A stretch of 64,000 nucleotides of DNA from Paenibacillus sp. PL2-23 (GCF_040834005.1 NZ_CP162129.1:718501-782500), one strand, 5' to 3'; shown: positions 1-8,917, counted from the stretch's first letter. The notes: generated by a model from the sequence alone, not told the origin. A program made the numbers and translations.

Positions 1-648
1 CTGGAGGGAGCTCAGGTGGCGATCGGCGGAGTGACGAGCATGAATCATGATTTGAAGACGATATCGGACGAGGATTACGCAAGAACGGTTGTTCTGATGC
101 TGATCGGCATTACGCTCATTCTCATTGTGCTGTTCCGTTCGCTTGTCATCCCGCTGTATGTCGTCGCCTCACTTGTCATTACCTTTTTTACATCTTTGGC
201 GATTACGGAGGTTATCTTTGTACGTATGCTGGGCTTGTCGGGCATCAGCTGGGCGGTGCCGTTCTTCGGCTTCGTGATGCTGATCGCGCTTGGCGTGGAC
301 TACAGCATCTTCCTGATGGACCGGTTCAGGGAATATCGCCATCTAGAGCCGAAGCAGGCGATACTGGAAGCAATGAAGCATATGGGGGCTGTTATTATGT
401 CGGCAGCCGTCATTCTTGGCGGGACGTTTGCGGCCATGCTTCCGTCTGGGGTCATGTCGCTGCTGCAGATCGCGACGGTCGTACTGTGCGGATTGTTCAT
501 GTACGCCCTAGTCATTCTGCCGCTGTTCATTCCGGTGATGGTACGGACATTTGGCGAAGCCAACTGGTGGCCGTTCATGCAGCGGGAGGCAATAGGCGGA
601 GGCGCGCGAGCCGATGCGGCTTATACGCATAGCGCCAAGGAGCATTAA
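1..648 (+). CDS. MMPL/RND family transporter, C-terminal part (cut by window start)
   Basis: The reading frame is open from base 1 and ends at 648, so only the last ~215 residues are present. It shows at least five hydrophobic segments and the loop GVDYSIFLMDRFREYR, the typical motif of the second MMPL domain after a transmembrane helix. MMPL proteins are proton-driven RND-type exporters of lipids, siderophores or drugs in the cytoplasmic membrane; the substrate cannot be told from this fragment. The short tail after the last helix is cytosolic and ends in KEH. A GTG at 16 is internal, not a start. A strong terminator follows at once. Confidence 0.85.
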   Translation: MEGAQVAIGGVTSMNHDLKTISDEDYARTVVLMLIGITLILIVLFRSLVIPLYVVASLVITFFTSLAITEVIFVRMLGLSGISWAVPFFGFVMLIALGVDYSIFLMDRFREYRHLEPKQAILEAMKHMGAVIMSAAVILGGTFAAMLPSGVMSLLQIATVVLCGLFMYALVILPLFIPVMVRTFGEANWWPFMQREAIGGGARADAAYTHSAKEH

Positions 649-657
649 GAGCGCAGA

Positions 658-707
658 AGAGCTGAAGCCCGAGTCGTTACTGGCGACTCGGGTGCGGCTC
701 TTTTTTT
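658..707 (+). terminator. Intrinsic terminator after the MMPL gene
   Basis: Stem CCCGAGTCG / CGACTCGGG with outer AGAGC / GCTCT pairing, followed by seven T residues (701-707). Confidence 0.85.
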
Positions 708-794
708 CATGAGCGGCAAATAGTAAGATGTAGAGGTAGAGGGAGAGGGCATCAGCTTAACGACAAGATAAAGGAAGCGGGAGGGAAGCCGCCA

Positions 795-1850
795 ATGAAG
801 CGGATTTTGATCATATTTACGGGCGGCACAATCGGGAGCAAGGCGGAGGGAGTGGCCATCAACGTCGATCAAGCCGGCTCTTACGCGCTCCTGGATGCGT
901 ATCGGGGGCTGCCGTCTTATCGGCATGATGTCGAGCTGGACACGCTTCAGCCGCTCAATCTGCTCAGCGAGAATATAACGCCGGACGATTGGAGCGCGCT
1001 GGCCGCAGCCATTCGAGGGGTCGATTGGACCCGTTACGAGGGGATCATCGTCACCCATGGCTCGGACACGCTCGCATACACCGCTGCGATGATGGGGTAT
1101 CTATTCGCGGACGCTGCGATTCCGCTTGTGCTGACGGCCAGCAACTATCCCATCGCGGATGCAAGGAGCAACGGGCTTCGCAACTTGTCGAGCTCGATCG
1201 ACTTTATCGCGGGGGCCGGGCTTCCGGGGGTATTCGTCGTCTATGAAAACGATCGCGGCGAATCGATGGTCTATCTCAGCACGAGGGTATTCCAGAACGA
1301 ATCGTTCACTGATCAGTTCCGCAGCCCCTATGAGCTCGAATACGGAAGGATGACAGCGCAGCGGACGTTCCAGTGGACGGAGGATGTGCGTAATCCGTCG
1401 CCGGACAGCCTTCAGGCGCGGCCCAGCTCCATACATTCGCAGATAGCGACAGCTCTGAGACTGACGGATGAGATCGTATATATCAGGCCGTACCCGGGTC
1501 TTCATTATGAGCTGTATGATTTCAGTACGGCGAAGCCGAGGGCCATTCTGCATGATCTGCATCACTCAGGCACAGCGAACGCGCTGGAAACGGGACCCTA
1601 TTCGCTCGCGGCGTTCGTGGAGCGGTGCAGGCGGGAGGGCATCGATTGTTACCTCTGCCCCATTAAGGACGCATCAGACGCGCTGTATGCTTCCTCGCAC
1701 CGGTTAATCGAAGCGGGAGGCCGCTTCATTGAGAACATGTCCATGGAGGCGGCGCTTACGAAGCTTATGCTGGCTTACGGAATGATCGGGGACGATGCCG
1801 TCCGGGACCGGTTCATTCGGAAGGAGAACGTCTATTATGAGAAGCTATAG
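795..1850 (+). CDS. L-asparaginase-type amidohydrolase
   Basis: Protein of 351 aa. The N-terminus has the TGGTIGS motif (residues ~10-16) that carries the first catalytic threonine of asparaginases, and THGSDTLAYTAAMM near residue 97 supplies the second catalytic Thr-Asp pair. It should hydrolyse L-asparagine (perhaps glutamine) to aspartate and ammonia in the cytoplasm; there is no signal peptide. Length is slightly above that of B. subtilis AnsA (~330 aa). The ATG is preceded by GGGAGG. The stop lies 12 nt before the ribosome binding site and start of the peroxiredoxin gene, so the two are probably co-transcribed. The C-terminal part is divergent, so substrate preference is uncertain. Confidence 0.85.
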   Translation: MKRILIIFTGGTIGSKAEGVAINVDQAGSYALLDAYRGLPSYRHDVELDTLQPLNLLSENITPDDWSALAAAIRGVDWTRYEGIIVTHGSDTLAYTAAMMGYLFADAAIPLVLTASNYPIADARSNGLRNLSSSIDFIAGAGLPGVFVVYENDRGESMVYLSTRVFQNESFTDQFRSPYELEYGRMTAQRTFQWTEDVRNPSPDSLQARPSSIHSQIATALRLTDEIVYIRPYPGLHYELYDFSTAKPRAILHDLHHSGTANALETGPYSLAAFVERCRREGIDCYLCPIKDASDALYASSHRLIEAGGRFIENMSMEAALTKLMLAYGMIGDDAVRDRFIRKENVYYEKL

Positions 1851-1865
1851 AGGAGGAATATAGGC

Positions 1866-2339
1866 ATGAGCACTTCAACCGTAAACGCAGGGGATAAGGT
1901 TCCACAGTTCACGCTGCTGGCATCGAACGGGGGGCAGGTATCGCTAAGCGACTATCTAGGCAAAAAGCTGGTCATCTACTTTTATCCCAAGGACATGACG
2001 CCGGGGTGTACCGCCGAATCCTGCGATTTCCGCGACTTCAACGGGGAGTTTGCGGAGTACAATGCCGAAGTTGTGGGCATCAGCCCTGACGATCTGCCCT
2101 CCCACGAGCAATTCATCTCCGAATACAGCCTGCCGTTCCTGCTGCTGAGCGACACCGAGCATCAGGTGGCAGAGCTGTTCGGGGTGTGGAAGGAGCAGAG
2201 CTGGAACGGCAAAACGTATATCGGCGTGGAGCGTTCGACGTTCCTGATTGATGAGCAGGGCGTGCTGGCCCGCGAATGGCGCCGTGTAAGCGTCGAAGGC
2301 CATGCCAGTGAAGTGCTGGCGGCGGTCAAGGAGCTGTAG
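1866..2339 (+). CDS. bcp: Thiol peroxidase, BCP/PrxQ type peroxiredoxin
   Basis: Protein of 157 aa, the usual length for bacterioferritin-comigratory-protein peroxiredoxins. TPGCTAESCDF (residues ~44-54) has the peroxidatic cysteine followed five residues later by the resolving cysteine, the atypical 2-Cys PrxQ arrangement. It reduces hydrogen peroxide and organic hydroperoxides in the cytoplasm with thioredoxin as electron donor. AGGAGG lies at the proper distance before the ATG. It follows the asparaginase gene directly and ends before a terminator shared with the convergent LTA-synthase-like gene. Confidence 0.93.
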   Translation: MSTSTVNAGDKVPQFTLLASNGGQVSLSDYLGKKLVIYFYPKDMTPGCTAESCDFRDFNGEFAEYNAEVVGISPDDLPSHEQFISEYSLPFLLLSDTEHQVAELFGVWKEQSWNGKTYIGVERSTFLIDEQGVLAREWRRVSVEGHASEVLAAVKEL

Positions 2340-2375
2340 GCTCAACCCTTTCAGGTGCATAGGGTTCATGGAAAA

Positions 2376-2411
2376 AAGGGTCATCGTTCCCCGTAGGGAA
2401 TGATGACCCTT
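2376..2411. terminator. Bidirectional terminator between bcp and the LTA synthase-like gene
   Basis: A 16-bp perfect stem, AAGGGTCATCGTTCCC / GGGAATGATGACCCTT, with a four-base loop. A-rich sequence on the left and T-containing flanks serve both convergent genes. Confidence 0.8.
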
Positions 2412-2436
2412 GCTGCTTATGCGGTGAAAAAAAGCC

Positions 2437-4347
2437 CTACTCTTCCGTCTTCCAATTCGGCAGCTGGCTTGCATAGCTGTCGGACAGACGAAGCAGCTCC
2501 AGCGCGCGCTCGTATTCATCCTCGGTCGTCTGCTGATTGCTGTGACCGTCGCCGGTTAATGGATAATGGGTGCCGTCCTCGAAGCCGCTGCCCGACATGA
2601 ACAGCTCCTGGCTGCTTAAGAACGAGCCGCTCGGCAAATAATAGCGCTGAGGCAATATATTGTAGGCTTGCTGATTGAACAGGTCCTGGCCAAAGTAAAG
2701 CTGATGCTCCAGCGATACGCCAAGCAGATTGGCGACGGTAGGCAGGATGTCCACTTGTCCGCCCAGATGATCGTACACCGCAGGCCCCATGTCGCTGCCA
2801 GGATTCACAATAACGAGAGGGATATTGATCATATCCGTATAGGTATACTCTCGTCCGTACATGTCTTCCATCAATTCTTTCTCATCGCTGTCCAAGGAAT
2901 AGATCGGCAAGCCGAGATGGTCCCCGTACACGATAATTAGGCTGTCATCCCATATGCCCCGAGCCTTCAAGTCGTCGATGAAGATGCCCAGCTGTTGATC
3001 CGCGTAATGCTGAGCGATTAGATAATCGCCTACAAGCGTGTCATGAAATCGCTCCGGCAGCTCGATAAACCGCTTGTCCTCCGGCATGGTGTAGGGGTGG
3101 TGAGCCGTCATAGAGAGGACATGGGCGTAGAACGGTTTATCGTTGGCAGCCATCCGCGACAGCTCCTGGGCTGTTTTCTCGTACAGCGTAGCGTCCGATG
3201 CCCCAAAGAACACAACGTCCTCCTCGCCAAAAAATGCGGCGTCGTAATAACGATCAAAGCCAACGGCTTTGTACAGCTCGCCGCGATTCCAGAATTCCAC
3301 AACGTTCGTATGGAAGGTAGCCGTGTCATACCCTTGCGCCTTCAGCATCTTCGGCATGCTCGGAAGCTCCTTGCCGGCATAACGCTGAGTGGCGGCTCCG
3401 CGCGGCGGAATGTAGAGCGACGTGTTGACAACAAATTCCGCGTCGGATGTATTGCCCTGCCCCACTTGCTGGTAGAAGTGCTTGAAGTAGCTGTTCTCCT
3501 TGACAAGCTTATTCATGTTAGGCGTAATCTCCACGCCCTCAACGGCCAGATCAATGAGGAAGCTCTGCATCGACTCCATTTGGATGATGATCAGGTTTTT
3601 ACCCTGCGCGACACCTTGGAGGGCCGGCTGGAGGGGGGGCTCGACTTTTTTGACCGCATGAATGCGCTCTTGCGTAATTTCCTCTGAATCGATGTATTCG
3701 ACCTCTTTGTTCGCGAAGATCGTGTAGGCCTCGTAATTCAATATGCCCATTTGCTCGGCCTTCACAATCTCGTTCATGCTTGCGCGATTCGGCAAAATAT
3801 TGAACAAACAGATAGCGAACGACACAATGAGGATGGCTGCCATATATCTAGCATTCTCTTTGCGTTTGAAAGATTGTTTCCACCGTATTGCTTGGTTTCG
3901 GATGCTGCCGCCGCCATTGCCACCACCACTGCCGCTCTTGATGAAGAGAAGAATGAGCATGATGACGACGTCGGTATAAATAAATAAGAAGTAGGGATCC
4001 ATCAGCGAGAACACGCTGTTCTTCACAGCCGTTACTTGATTCACCTGCTCAAGCGCCGCGTAGGTCACGATAACCCCGTAATACTTGTAATACATAATGA
4101 CAGCAAATAGAATAGAAGTCATGAGCAGATTAGCGATCGTATAATAGAGAAACTTGCGTTTGCTTGCAAAAAATTCAATTAGGCTATAAACGATCAGCAC
4201 AAATGGAATTTCCTTAAACAGCGTTGTCCAGGAGGCGTTGTCCGGGAAGATGACGAACCAAGCAAGCACGCTCTTCAGGAACAAAATAACCGAAAAGAAC
4301 AAAATCGGTCGAGTGCTTAATAGCTTATTCGATGTTAGAATTGACAC
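2437..4347 (-). CDS. LTA synthase family sulfatase-fold membrane protein
   Basis: Protein of 636 aa from a GTG at 4347, chosen because AAAGGAAGGG stands just upstream; an ATG 13 codons earlier lacks such a site. The N-terminal ~200 residues form about five membrane helices. The C-terminal domain is an extracytoplasmic sulfatase fold: GQGNTSDAEF holds the catalytic threonine and YGDHLGLP the metal ligands. The family (LtaS, YfnI, YqgS, YvgJ in B. subtilis) polymerises glycerol-phosphate from phosphatidylglycerol onto a glycolipid anchor, or primes this. Which paralogue it is cannot be told. It is divergent from a VanY-type carboxypeptidase, again a wall gene. Confidence 0.9.
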   Translation of the reverse strand: MSILTSNKLLSTRPILFFSVILFLKSVLAWFVIFPDNASWTTLFKEIPFVLIVYSLIEFFASKRKFLYYTIANLLMTSILFAVIMYYKYYGVIVTYAALEQVNQVTAVKNSVFSLMDPYFLFIYTDVVIMLILLFIKSGSGGGNGGGSIRNQAIRWKQSFKRKENARYMAAILIVSFAICLFNILPNRASMNEIVKAEQMGILNYEAYTIFANKEVEYIDSEEITQERIHAVKKVEPPLQPALQGVAQGKNLIIIQMESMQSFLIDLAVEGVEITPNMNKLVKENSYFKHFYQQVGQGNTSDAEFVVNTSLYIPPRGAATQRYAGKELPSMPKMLKAQGYDTATFHTNVVEFWNRGELYKAVGFDRYYDAAFFGEEDVVFFGASDATLYEKTAQELSRMAANDKPFYAHVLSMTAHHPYTMPEDKRFIELPERFHDTLVGDYLIAQHYADQQLGIFIDDLKARGIWDDSLIIVYGDHLGLPIYSLDSDEKELMEDMYGREYTYTDMINIPLVIVNPGSDMGPAVYDHLGGQVDILPTVANLLGVSLEHQLYFGQDLFNQQAYNILPQRYYLPSGSFLSSQELFMSGSGFEDGTHYPLTGDGHSNQQTTEDEYERALELLRLSDSYASQLPNWKTEE

Positions 4348-4597
4348 GTAAACCCTTCCTTTCACAGCAAATAAGGCTCTCTCCACAGATAGCCCCAGCT
4401 CTATTTGTCTCTATATTTTAGAATATTGTAAATGCACTATCATTATGCTCCTTCTGACAGGGAAATGTCAAAAGGCAAAAGGGACCTTAACAGAATTGTC
4501 GATTATTGCCATCCTATTAGACGTATCATCCTGACGTTTTGTTGCGTCAATATGTATGATTATTTGGAGGACTAGCATAGGAAGGGGAAAAAGAGAG
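4348..4597. promoter_or_regulatory. Divergent intergenic region, LTA synthase-like / carboxypeptidase
   Basis: About 250 bp that must hold the promoters of both envelope genes. A small inverted repeat, TGACA / TGTCA, lies near 4457-4470. No clear -35/-10 pair could be assigned. Confidence 0.35.
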
Positions 4598-5569
4598 ATG
4601 GGCAGAGGAAAGTTTCTGTTGCTTGTGGCGCTTGGAGCCATGCTTGTCATTGGGGGATATGTTGCGGTAGAGGAGGGCGGCTGGATGGCGGAGGAGCCGA
4701 AGCTGGCAGAGCAGCCTCAGGCGACTACCGGCGTAGAAGAAGGCCTAACGGGTGAAAGCAAGCCTTCCGACTCCAATGCCAATTCGTCCCAAGCGGGAGC
4801 GGACAAGGGCCAGAATGGCGATAATGGCGAAGCCGGCGAGGCTGCGCCAGGAGAGATGCCCGGCGACTCGGAGAAGCCGAGCGGCGAAGGGGAGGAAGAG
4901 CCTGACGGCGGCGGCTCCGCGGCTGGACAAGCCCCAGATGAAACGGGCATATCCAGAGGGGAGGATGGCGCAATCGCCGTAATCGCCCAGCCGGAGAGCA
5001 TCGAAGCGCTTGTGAATCCTTACAATATGCTGCCGGAGAATTATGAGCCGGACGATCTGGTCTATCCCGATGTGCGATTCACCTTCTCCGAGAAGATCGA
5101 GAAGCGGATGCTGCGCAAGGAGGCTGCCGAAGCGCTGGAAGCGATGTTCGCCGGCGCTGAGGCGGATGGCATCTATCTCGCCGGAGTATCGGCTTACCGC
5201 TCTCACGAGACGCAGAAGGCGCTGTTCAACCGTTATGTGAAGCGGGACGGCTACGAGAAGGCGCGTACATACAGCGCTCTTCCGGGCACAAGCGAGCATG
5301 AGACGGGACTGGCTGTCGATGTGTCCGGCAGCGATGGCAAGTGCGCAGCGGCCGACTGCTTCGGTGATACGAAGGAAGCGGCCTGGCTGAAGGAGCATGC
5401 GGCGGAGTATGGCTATATTATCCGTTACCCGGAAGGGAAGCAGCATATAACGGGTTATCAATACGAGCCTTGGCATCTGCGTTATGTAGGGATCGATATC
5501 GCAAGCGAGCTTGCCGCAAGCGGAGAGACGCTGGAAGAATATTATGACGCGGTGCCGGTCAACGGGTAA
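4598..5569 (+). CDS. D-alanyl-D-alanine carboxypeptidase, VanY/M15B family
   Basis: Protein of 323 aa from the ATG at 4598, which has GGAAGGGG upstream; an earlier ATG at 4556 has no ribosome binding site. One N-terminal membrane helix anchors it outside the cell, followed by ~110 residues rich in Gly, Glu, Pro and Ser (a disordered linker). The peptidase domain has SEHETGLAVDV (zinc ligands His and Asp) and EPWHLRYVG (third zinc ligand His). It should remove terminal D-Ala from peptidoglycan stem peptides. There is no VanR/S or other vancomycin resistance gene nearby, so this is a housekeeping wall-editing enzyme, not a resistance gene. Confidence 0.92.
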   Translation: MGRGKFLLLVALGAMLVIGGYVAVEEGGWMAEEPKLAEQPQATTGVEEGLTGESKPSDSNANSSQAGADKGQNGDNGEAGEAAPGEMPGDSEKPSGEGEEEPDGGGSAAGQAPDETGISRGEDGAIAVIAQPESIEALVNPYNMLPENYEPDDLVYPDVRFTFSEKIEKRMLRKEAAEALEAMFAGAEADGIYLAGVSAYRSHETQKALFNRYVKRDGYEKARTYSALPGTSEHETGLAVDVSGSDGKCAAADCFGDTKEAAWLKEHAAEYGYIIRYPEGKQHITGYQYEPWHLRYVGIDIASELAASGETLEEYYDAVPVNG

Positions 5570-5716
5570 TGCGCGTGCAGGCGGCCGCATCATTCGGCCG
5601 GTAACAAAGCAAACTAATGAACAATGGCAGACGAAGGCGGGACAGCCGGCAGGGTAGTCTTAGCGGCGGCGGCCATACGGAGGTGCGGGGCTCTGAGTAC
5701 GAATGTGCTCCAGAAC

Positions 5717-7147
5717 ATGTATTTAATTATTATGCTGCTGAATATTTTCCTCGCGATAACCGTTATTTTTCTGGAGCGCAGGAATGCAAGCTCGACCTGG
5801 GCTTGGCTGATGGTGTTATTTTTTGCGCCGGTGCTTGGGTTTATACTGTATTTGATCCTGGGGCAGAAGGTTCGGAAGAGGAAGCTGAACAAGCTGCTTG
5901 GGGACAATCAGCGTATTATCGAGGACGCGCTGGAGAAGCAGCAGCAGGAGCTGAAGGAGCGGCGGCTCCTTCCCGAGGGCAGCGACATGGCCGAATATCA
6001 GGACATGATGTATATGAACCTTGTGACAAGCTTTGCCCTCTACACAAGCAATAACGAAATTGCTATCTTCACGGACGGCAATCAGAAATTCGATTCGCTC
6101 ATTGCCGACATGGAAGCCGCGGAGCGGCACATCCATCTGGAATATTATATCGTGAGAGACGACGCGCTCGGACGGAGGCTTGCTGCGACACTCGCGAAGA
6201 AGGCGAAGCAGGGCGTCGAGGTTAGATTTCTGTATGATCATATCGGCAGCTCCAATCTGCCAAGGCGGTTCTTCCATGAGCTTCGCCAATCAGGCGGCAT
6301 GGAGGCGGCATTTTTCCCTTCGCGCATTCCTTATCTGAACTTAAAAATCAATTATCGCAATCATCGCAAGCTGGCCATAATCGACGGCAAGATTGGCTAT
6401 ATAGGCGGCTTTAATATCGGGGACGAATATCTGGGTCTGAACGCTCATTTCGGCGAATGGCGCGACACGCATCTGAAGGTAATGGGCGGAGCGGTCCTGC
6501 AGATGCAAGCGCAGTTCATGATGGACTGGAATTTGGCGACATCCGGCAAAGTCGACCTCAGCTCGACGTATTTCCCGTTGCCCAAAGTCAGCGCAGGCAG
6601 AATAGGCATGCAGCTGGTCGCAAGCGGACCCGATACGGAATATCAGGAAATTAAAAACGCCTATATCAAAATGATCGCTTCCGCCAAAAAAACGATCTGC
6701 ATGCAGACGCCGTATTTCGTGCCCGATGAAAGTCTGATGACCGCGCTCCGCATCGCTTCCTTGTCGGGAGTCAGGGTGAGCATTATGCTGCCGAGCAAGC
6801 CGGATCACTTCTTCGTCTATTGGGCGACGCACTCTTATCTGGGCGAGCTGCTGGCCAGCGGCGTACGCGTCTACCTGTATGAACGCGGCTTCCTCCACGC
6901 CAAGACGCTTGTTGTGGATGGGAAGGTGGCATCTGTCGGGACGGCCAATCTCGACATACGGAGTTTTAAGCTGAATTTCGAGATGAATGCGTTTATCTAT
7001 GACAAGGAAACGTCTCAGAAGCTGCAGACTCTGTTCCAGGAGGATGTGCGCCTGGCGCGCAGGCTTACTATGGAGGATTATGGAAGGCGTCCGCTCTTCA
7101 ATCGCTTCAAGGAATCCATCTCCAGGCTGCTGAGCCCCATTCTTTAA
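5717..7147 (+). CDS. cls: Cardiolipin synthase
   Basis: Phospholipase D superfamily protein. Two HKD motifs are visible, HRKLAIIDGKIGYIGG and HAKTLVVDGKVASVGT, each followed by the usual N/D-rich strand. Two N-terminal membrane helices precede them. It joins two phosphatidylglycerol molecules to make cardiolipin at the cytoplasmic membrane. The start is uncertain: the frame opens further upstream (ATG at 5624, GTG at 5705), but family members begin right at the first helix, giving 476 aa from 5717; no site has a good Shine-Dalgarno. A terminator follows. Confidence 0.92.
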   Translation: MYLIIMLLNIFLAITVIFLERRNASSTWAWLMVLFFAPVLGFILYLILGQKVRKRKLNKLLGDNQRIIEDALEKQQQELKERRLLPEGSDMAEYQDMMYMNLVTSFALYTSNNEIAIFTDGNQKFDSLIADMEAAERHIHLEYYIVRDDALGRRLAATLAKKAKQGVEVRFLYDHIGSSNLPRRFFHELRQSGGMEAAFFPSRIPYLNLKINYRNHRKLAIIDGKIGYIGGFNIGDEYLGLNAHFGEWRDTHLKVMGGAVLQMQAQFMMDWNLATSGKVDLSSTYFPLPKVSAGRIGMQLVASGPDTEYQEIKNAYIKMIASAKKTICMQTPYFVPDESLMTALRIASLSGVRVSIMLPSKPDHFFVYWATHSYLGELLASGVRVYLYERGFLHAKTLVVDGKVASVGTANLDIRSFKLNFEMNAFIYDKETSQKLQTLFQEDVRLARRLTMEDYGRRPLFNRFKESISRLLSPIL

Positions 7148-7159
7148 TCCAACAACAAA

Positions 7160-7200
7160 TAAAGGGATTTCGCTTATCTAAGATAACCGAAATCCCTTTA
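7160..7200 (+). terminator. Intrinsic terminator after cls
   Basis: Stem TAAAGGGATTTCG / CGAAATCCCTTTA with an inner TTATCT / AGATAA extension; short T-rich tail. Confidence 0.7.
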
Positions 7201-7521
7201 TGTTTCTGCTAAACGACTATTCAATTGATTTGTACGCTCCATTCTACTGCTTCAACAGCTTATTAAAAAACGTGCTTCCATCCTTTCGGAGAAAGTAAGT
7301 ATCCTGAGATTCTTTGGACGACAACGCCGGGTCCCCGCATGTCCTACGGATAAATGTTTCTCCTTCCCGCGATAATGGGACATGCTTCGCTAACCTACTT
7401 CATTGGACTATCCCCTCTCGGTTAAGATAGGTCTAGTATACACCATTATTATAATATTGTAAATATTCAGATTATTTAAAATTGTGAGTTATAGATTCTC
7501 GGTTGGAGGAATAGTCATAGG
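7201..7521. other. Gene-free stretch upstream of perR
   Basis: No open frame with a ribosome binding site was found. A possible long-range stem pairs GCATGTCC (7338-7345) with GGGACATGC (7377-7385). The AT-rich part at 7441-7490 weakly resembles a Per box but with several mismatches. Nothing else is supported. Confidence 0.4.
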
Positions 7522-7560
7522 TTGACGCTTCTCTCGATATAGATTTATACTTAGTCTAAA
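7522..7560 (+). promoter_or_regulatory. perR promoter with overlapping palindromic operator
   Basis: TTGACG (7522-7527) and TATACT (7546-7551) are spaced by 18 bp, a good sigma-A promoter. A 17-bp palindrome with one mismatch, TTTATACTTAGTCTAAA (7544-7560), covers the -10 box. A near-identical palindrome lies before the catalase gene, which points to autoregulation by the encoded PerR-like protein. Confidence 0.7.
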
Positions 7561-7586
7561 ATCATTGAGAGGCGGCCCAATAAACC

Positions 7587-7979
7587 ATGAACAAAATAAA
7601 CTTAACCATCCAGAGGAAGGCGGTTTACGAAGTCGTTCACGAGGCTCATGACCATCCCACGGCGGCAGATGTCATCGAACGGCTGAGGACGAAGGGACAT
7701 CACTTTGCTTATGGCACCGTCTATAACTCCCTTCGCTACCTGACCGATGTTGGCTTGATTCGGGAGCTGAAGCTGGGAGAAGCGGTCAGCCGCTATGATG
7801 CCCGGACGGATGACCATCAGCATATTGTTTGCTTGCGCTGCGGACGGGTAGATGAGGTGCTCGTCGATGTGCCGCAGGAGTGGATAGCTGCGGTTGCCGA
7901 GAATACCCGTTACCGGATCGAGCACGCTCAGGTTGTGCTGGAAGGAGTGTGCGAGGCATGCGCGAAGAAGAACGGGTAA
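7587..7979 (+). CDS. perR: PerR-like peroxide-sensing regulator (Fur family)
   Basis: Protein of 130 aa: N-terminal winged helix and C-terminal dimer/metal domain. By alignment from memory with B. subtilis PerR, the regulatory-metal ligands appear conserved: His of HDHPTAAD, Asp of SRYD, His-x-His of DDHQH and the Asp in GRVDE. Structural zinc cysteines are CLRC and CEAC. This Asp-containing set is typical of PerR rather than Fur. It should repress peroxide-defence genes until metal-catalysed histidine oxidation releases it from DNA. The catalase gene 0.9 kb downstream carries the same operator. Its 3' end overlaps the next gene. Confidence 0.85.
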   Translation: MNKINLTIQRKAVYEVVHEAHDHPTAADVIERLRTKGHHFAYGTVYNSLRYLTDVGLIRELKLGEAVSRYDARTDDHQHIVCLRCGRVDEVLVDVPQEWIAAVAENTRYRIEHAQVVLEGVCEACAKKNG

Positions 7980-8734
7980 TGGAGCGGTCGGAAGGCATGC
8001 TGTGCTCTCTCACGAAACGGGTGATGGTAATCAGCCCGCTGCCGGAGCGGGTCCGCAGTCTGCTTGTCAAGCTGTCGGCGGAATGCTTTGATGTGTTTTC
8101 GCTGCATGAATTTAATCGCAGTATGCTTCCGGCGCTGTCGCCAGAGCTGCTCATCTATGACGCGCTGCCCATTCCGCTCTCGTCCGCCGGTGCTGTCGCG
8201 GGACAGACGCTGAAGGGCGGAGAGGAGCTGCTGCGAGCTGCGGAGGAAGCGGGAGTCCCGGTGCTGGTGCTGCTTGATCATGGCTCTTATGCAGAGCGGG
8301 GACGCGTCGAGCTGTCCGGAGCCGAGCTGCTGCTGTGGCCGGCTCAGCCTGAAGAGGCGCTGACGCTTATTAACCGTATGCTGGAGGAGCGGCCGGTTCG
8401 TTCGGTCCCTGCGGCTGAAGCTCAGAACGACGAGCTTCTGGTCTTCAAGGATATTCGCATGGATTTGCGCAAGATGAAGGTGGAGAAGCTTGGCCAGCGC
8501 GTGGAGCTTACCAAGACAGAATATGACCTGCTGCTGCGCTTCCTGCGCTCTGATGGCTCGGTCCTGACCCGCGAGTCGCTCCTCGACAGCGTCTGGGGCA
8601 TGCATTTCTATGGCGGGAGCAATGTCGTGGATGTGCACATCAAGAGCTTGCGCAAGAAGCTGAAGGACAGCGCGGTATCCCCCAAATATATCGTCACAGT
8701 CAGAGGCTCGGGATATCGTCTGGCTGACGTATAG
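7958..8734 (+). CDS. Orphan OmpR/PhoB-type winged-helix regulator with degenerate receiver domain
   Basis: Protein of 258 aa if started at ATG 7958, which has GAAGGAG ten bases upstream and overlaps perR by 22 nt; ATG 7979 (TAATG overlap) is an alternative. The C-terminal ~95 residues are a clear OmpR-type DNA-binding domain (LTKTEYDLLLRFL, VDVHIKSLRKKL, TVRGSGYRL). The N-terminal ~120 residues follow a receiver pattern but lack the paired acidic residues after the first strand (ISPLP instead) and the conserved lysine (WPA). Only the central Asp in LIYDAL remains, so phosphorylation by a kinase is doubtful. No histidine kinase is adjacent. Translation is coupled to perR, suggesting a role in the oxidative response. 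Confidence 0.8.
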   Translation: MREEERVMERSEGMLCSLTKRVMVISPLPERVRSLLVKLSAECFDVFSLHEFNRSMLPALSPELLIYDALPIPLSSAGAVAGQTLKGGEELLRAAEEAGVPVLVLLDHGSYAERGRVELSGAELLLWPAQPEEALTLINRMLEERPVRSVPAAEAQNDELLVFKDIRMDLRKMKVEKLGQRVELTKTEYDLLLRFLRSDGSVLTRESLLDSVWGMHFYGGSNVVDVHIKSLRKKLKDSAVSPKYIVTVRGSGYRLADV

Positions 8735-8868
8735 AAGCATAGCTGCACGCGAAATGGGAGCGGGAGTCCATGTCAGCGGACAACGTTCATCTTCATCCAA
8801 TATTCATCCTTCTTTCATCATGTATTCATGACAGAAGGGCGCCTGAGGAGTACTATTCATTTATAGGA

Positions 8869-8885
8869 TTTAGATCAAGTCTAAA
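8869..8885. promoter_or_regulatory. PerR-box-like palindrome before catalase
   Basis: TTTAGATCAAGTCTAAA: 6-bp arms TTTAGA / TCTAAA around five bases, ending 32 nt before the catalase start. It shares 13 of 17 positions and the same spacing with the palindrome over the perR -10 box. Confidence 0.65.
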
Positions 8886-8917
8886 TATATAAATAAATAA
8901 TGAACGAGGTGTCCAAT

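Noticed and set aside
4598..5569. Vancomycin-resistance gene vanY
   Set aside because: The family is shared by ordinary wall carboxypeptidases and no vanR, vanS, vanH, vanA or vanX homologue is nearby.
7441..7470. Second Per box far upstream of perR
   Set aside because: AT-rich sequence with several mismatches to the Per box; better palindromes exist next to the promoter.
8900..8917. Catalase start at ATG 8900
   Set aside because: The GAGGTG that best explains initiation lies inside this extension, six bases before ATG 8918.
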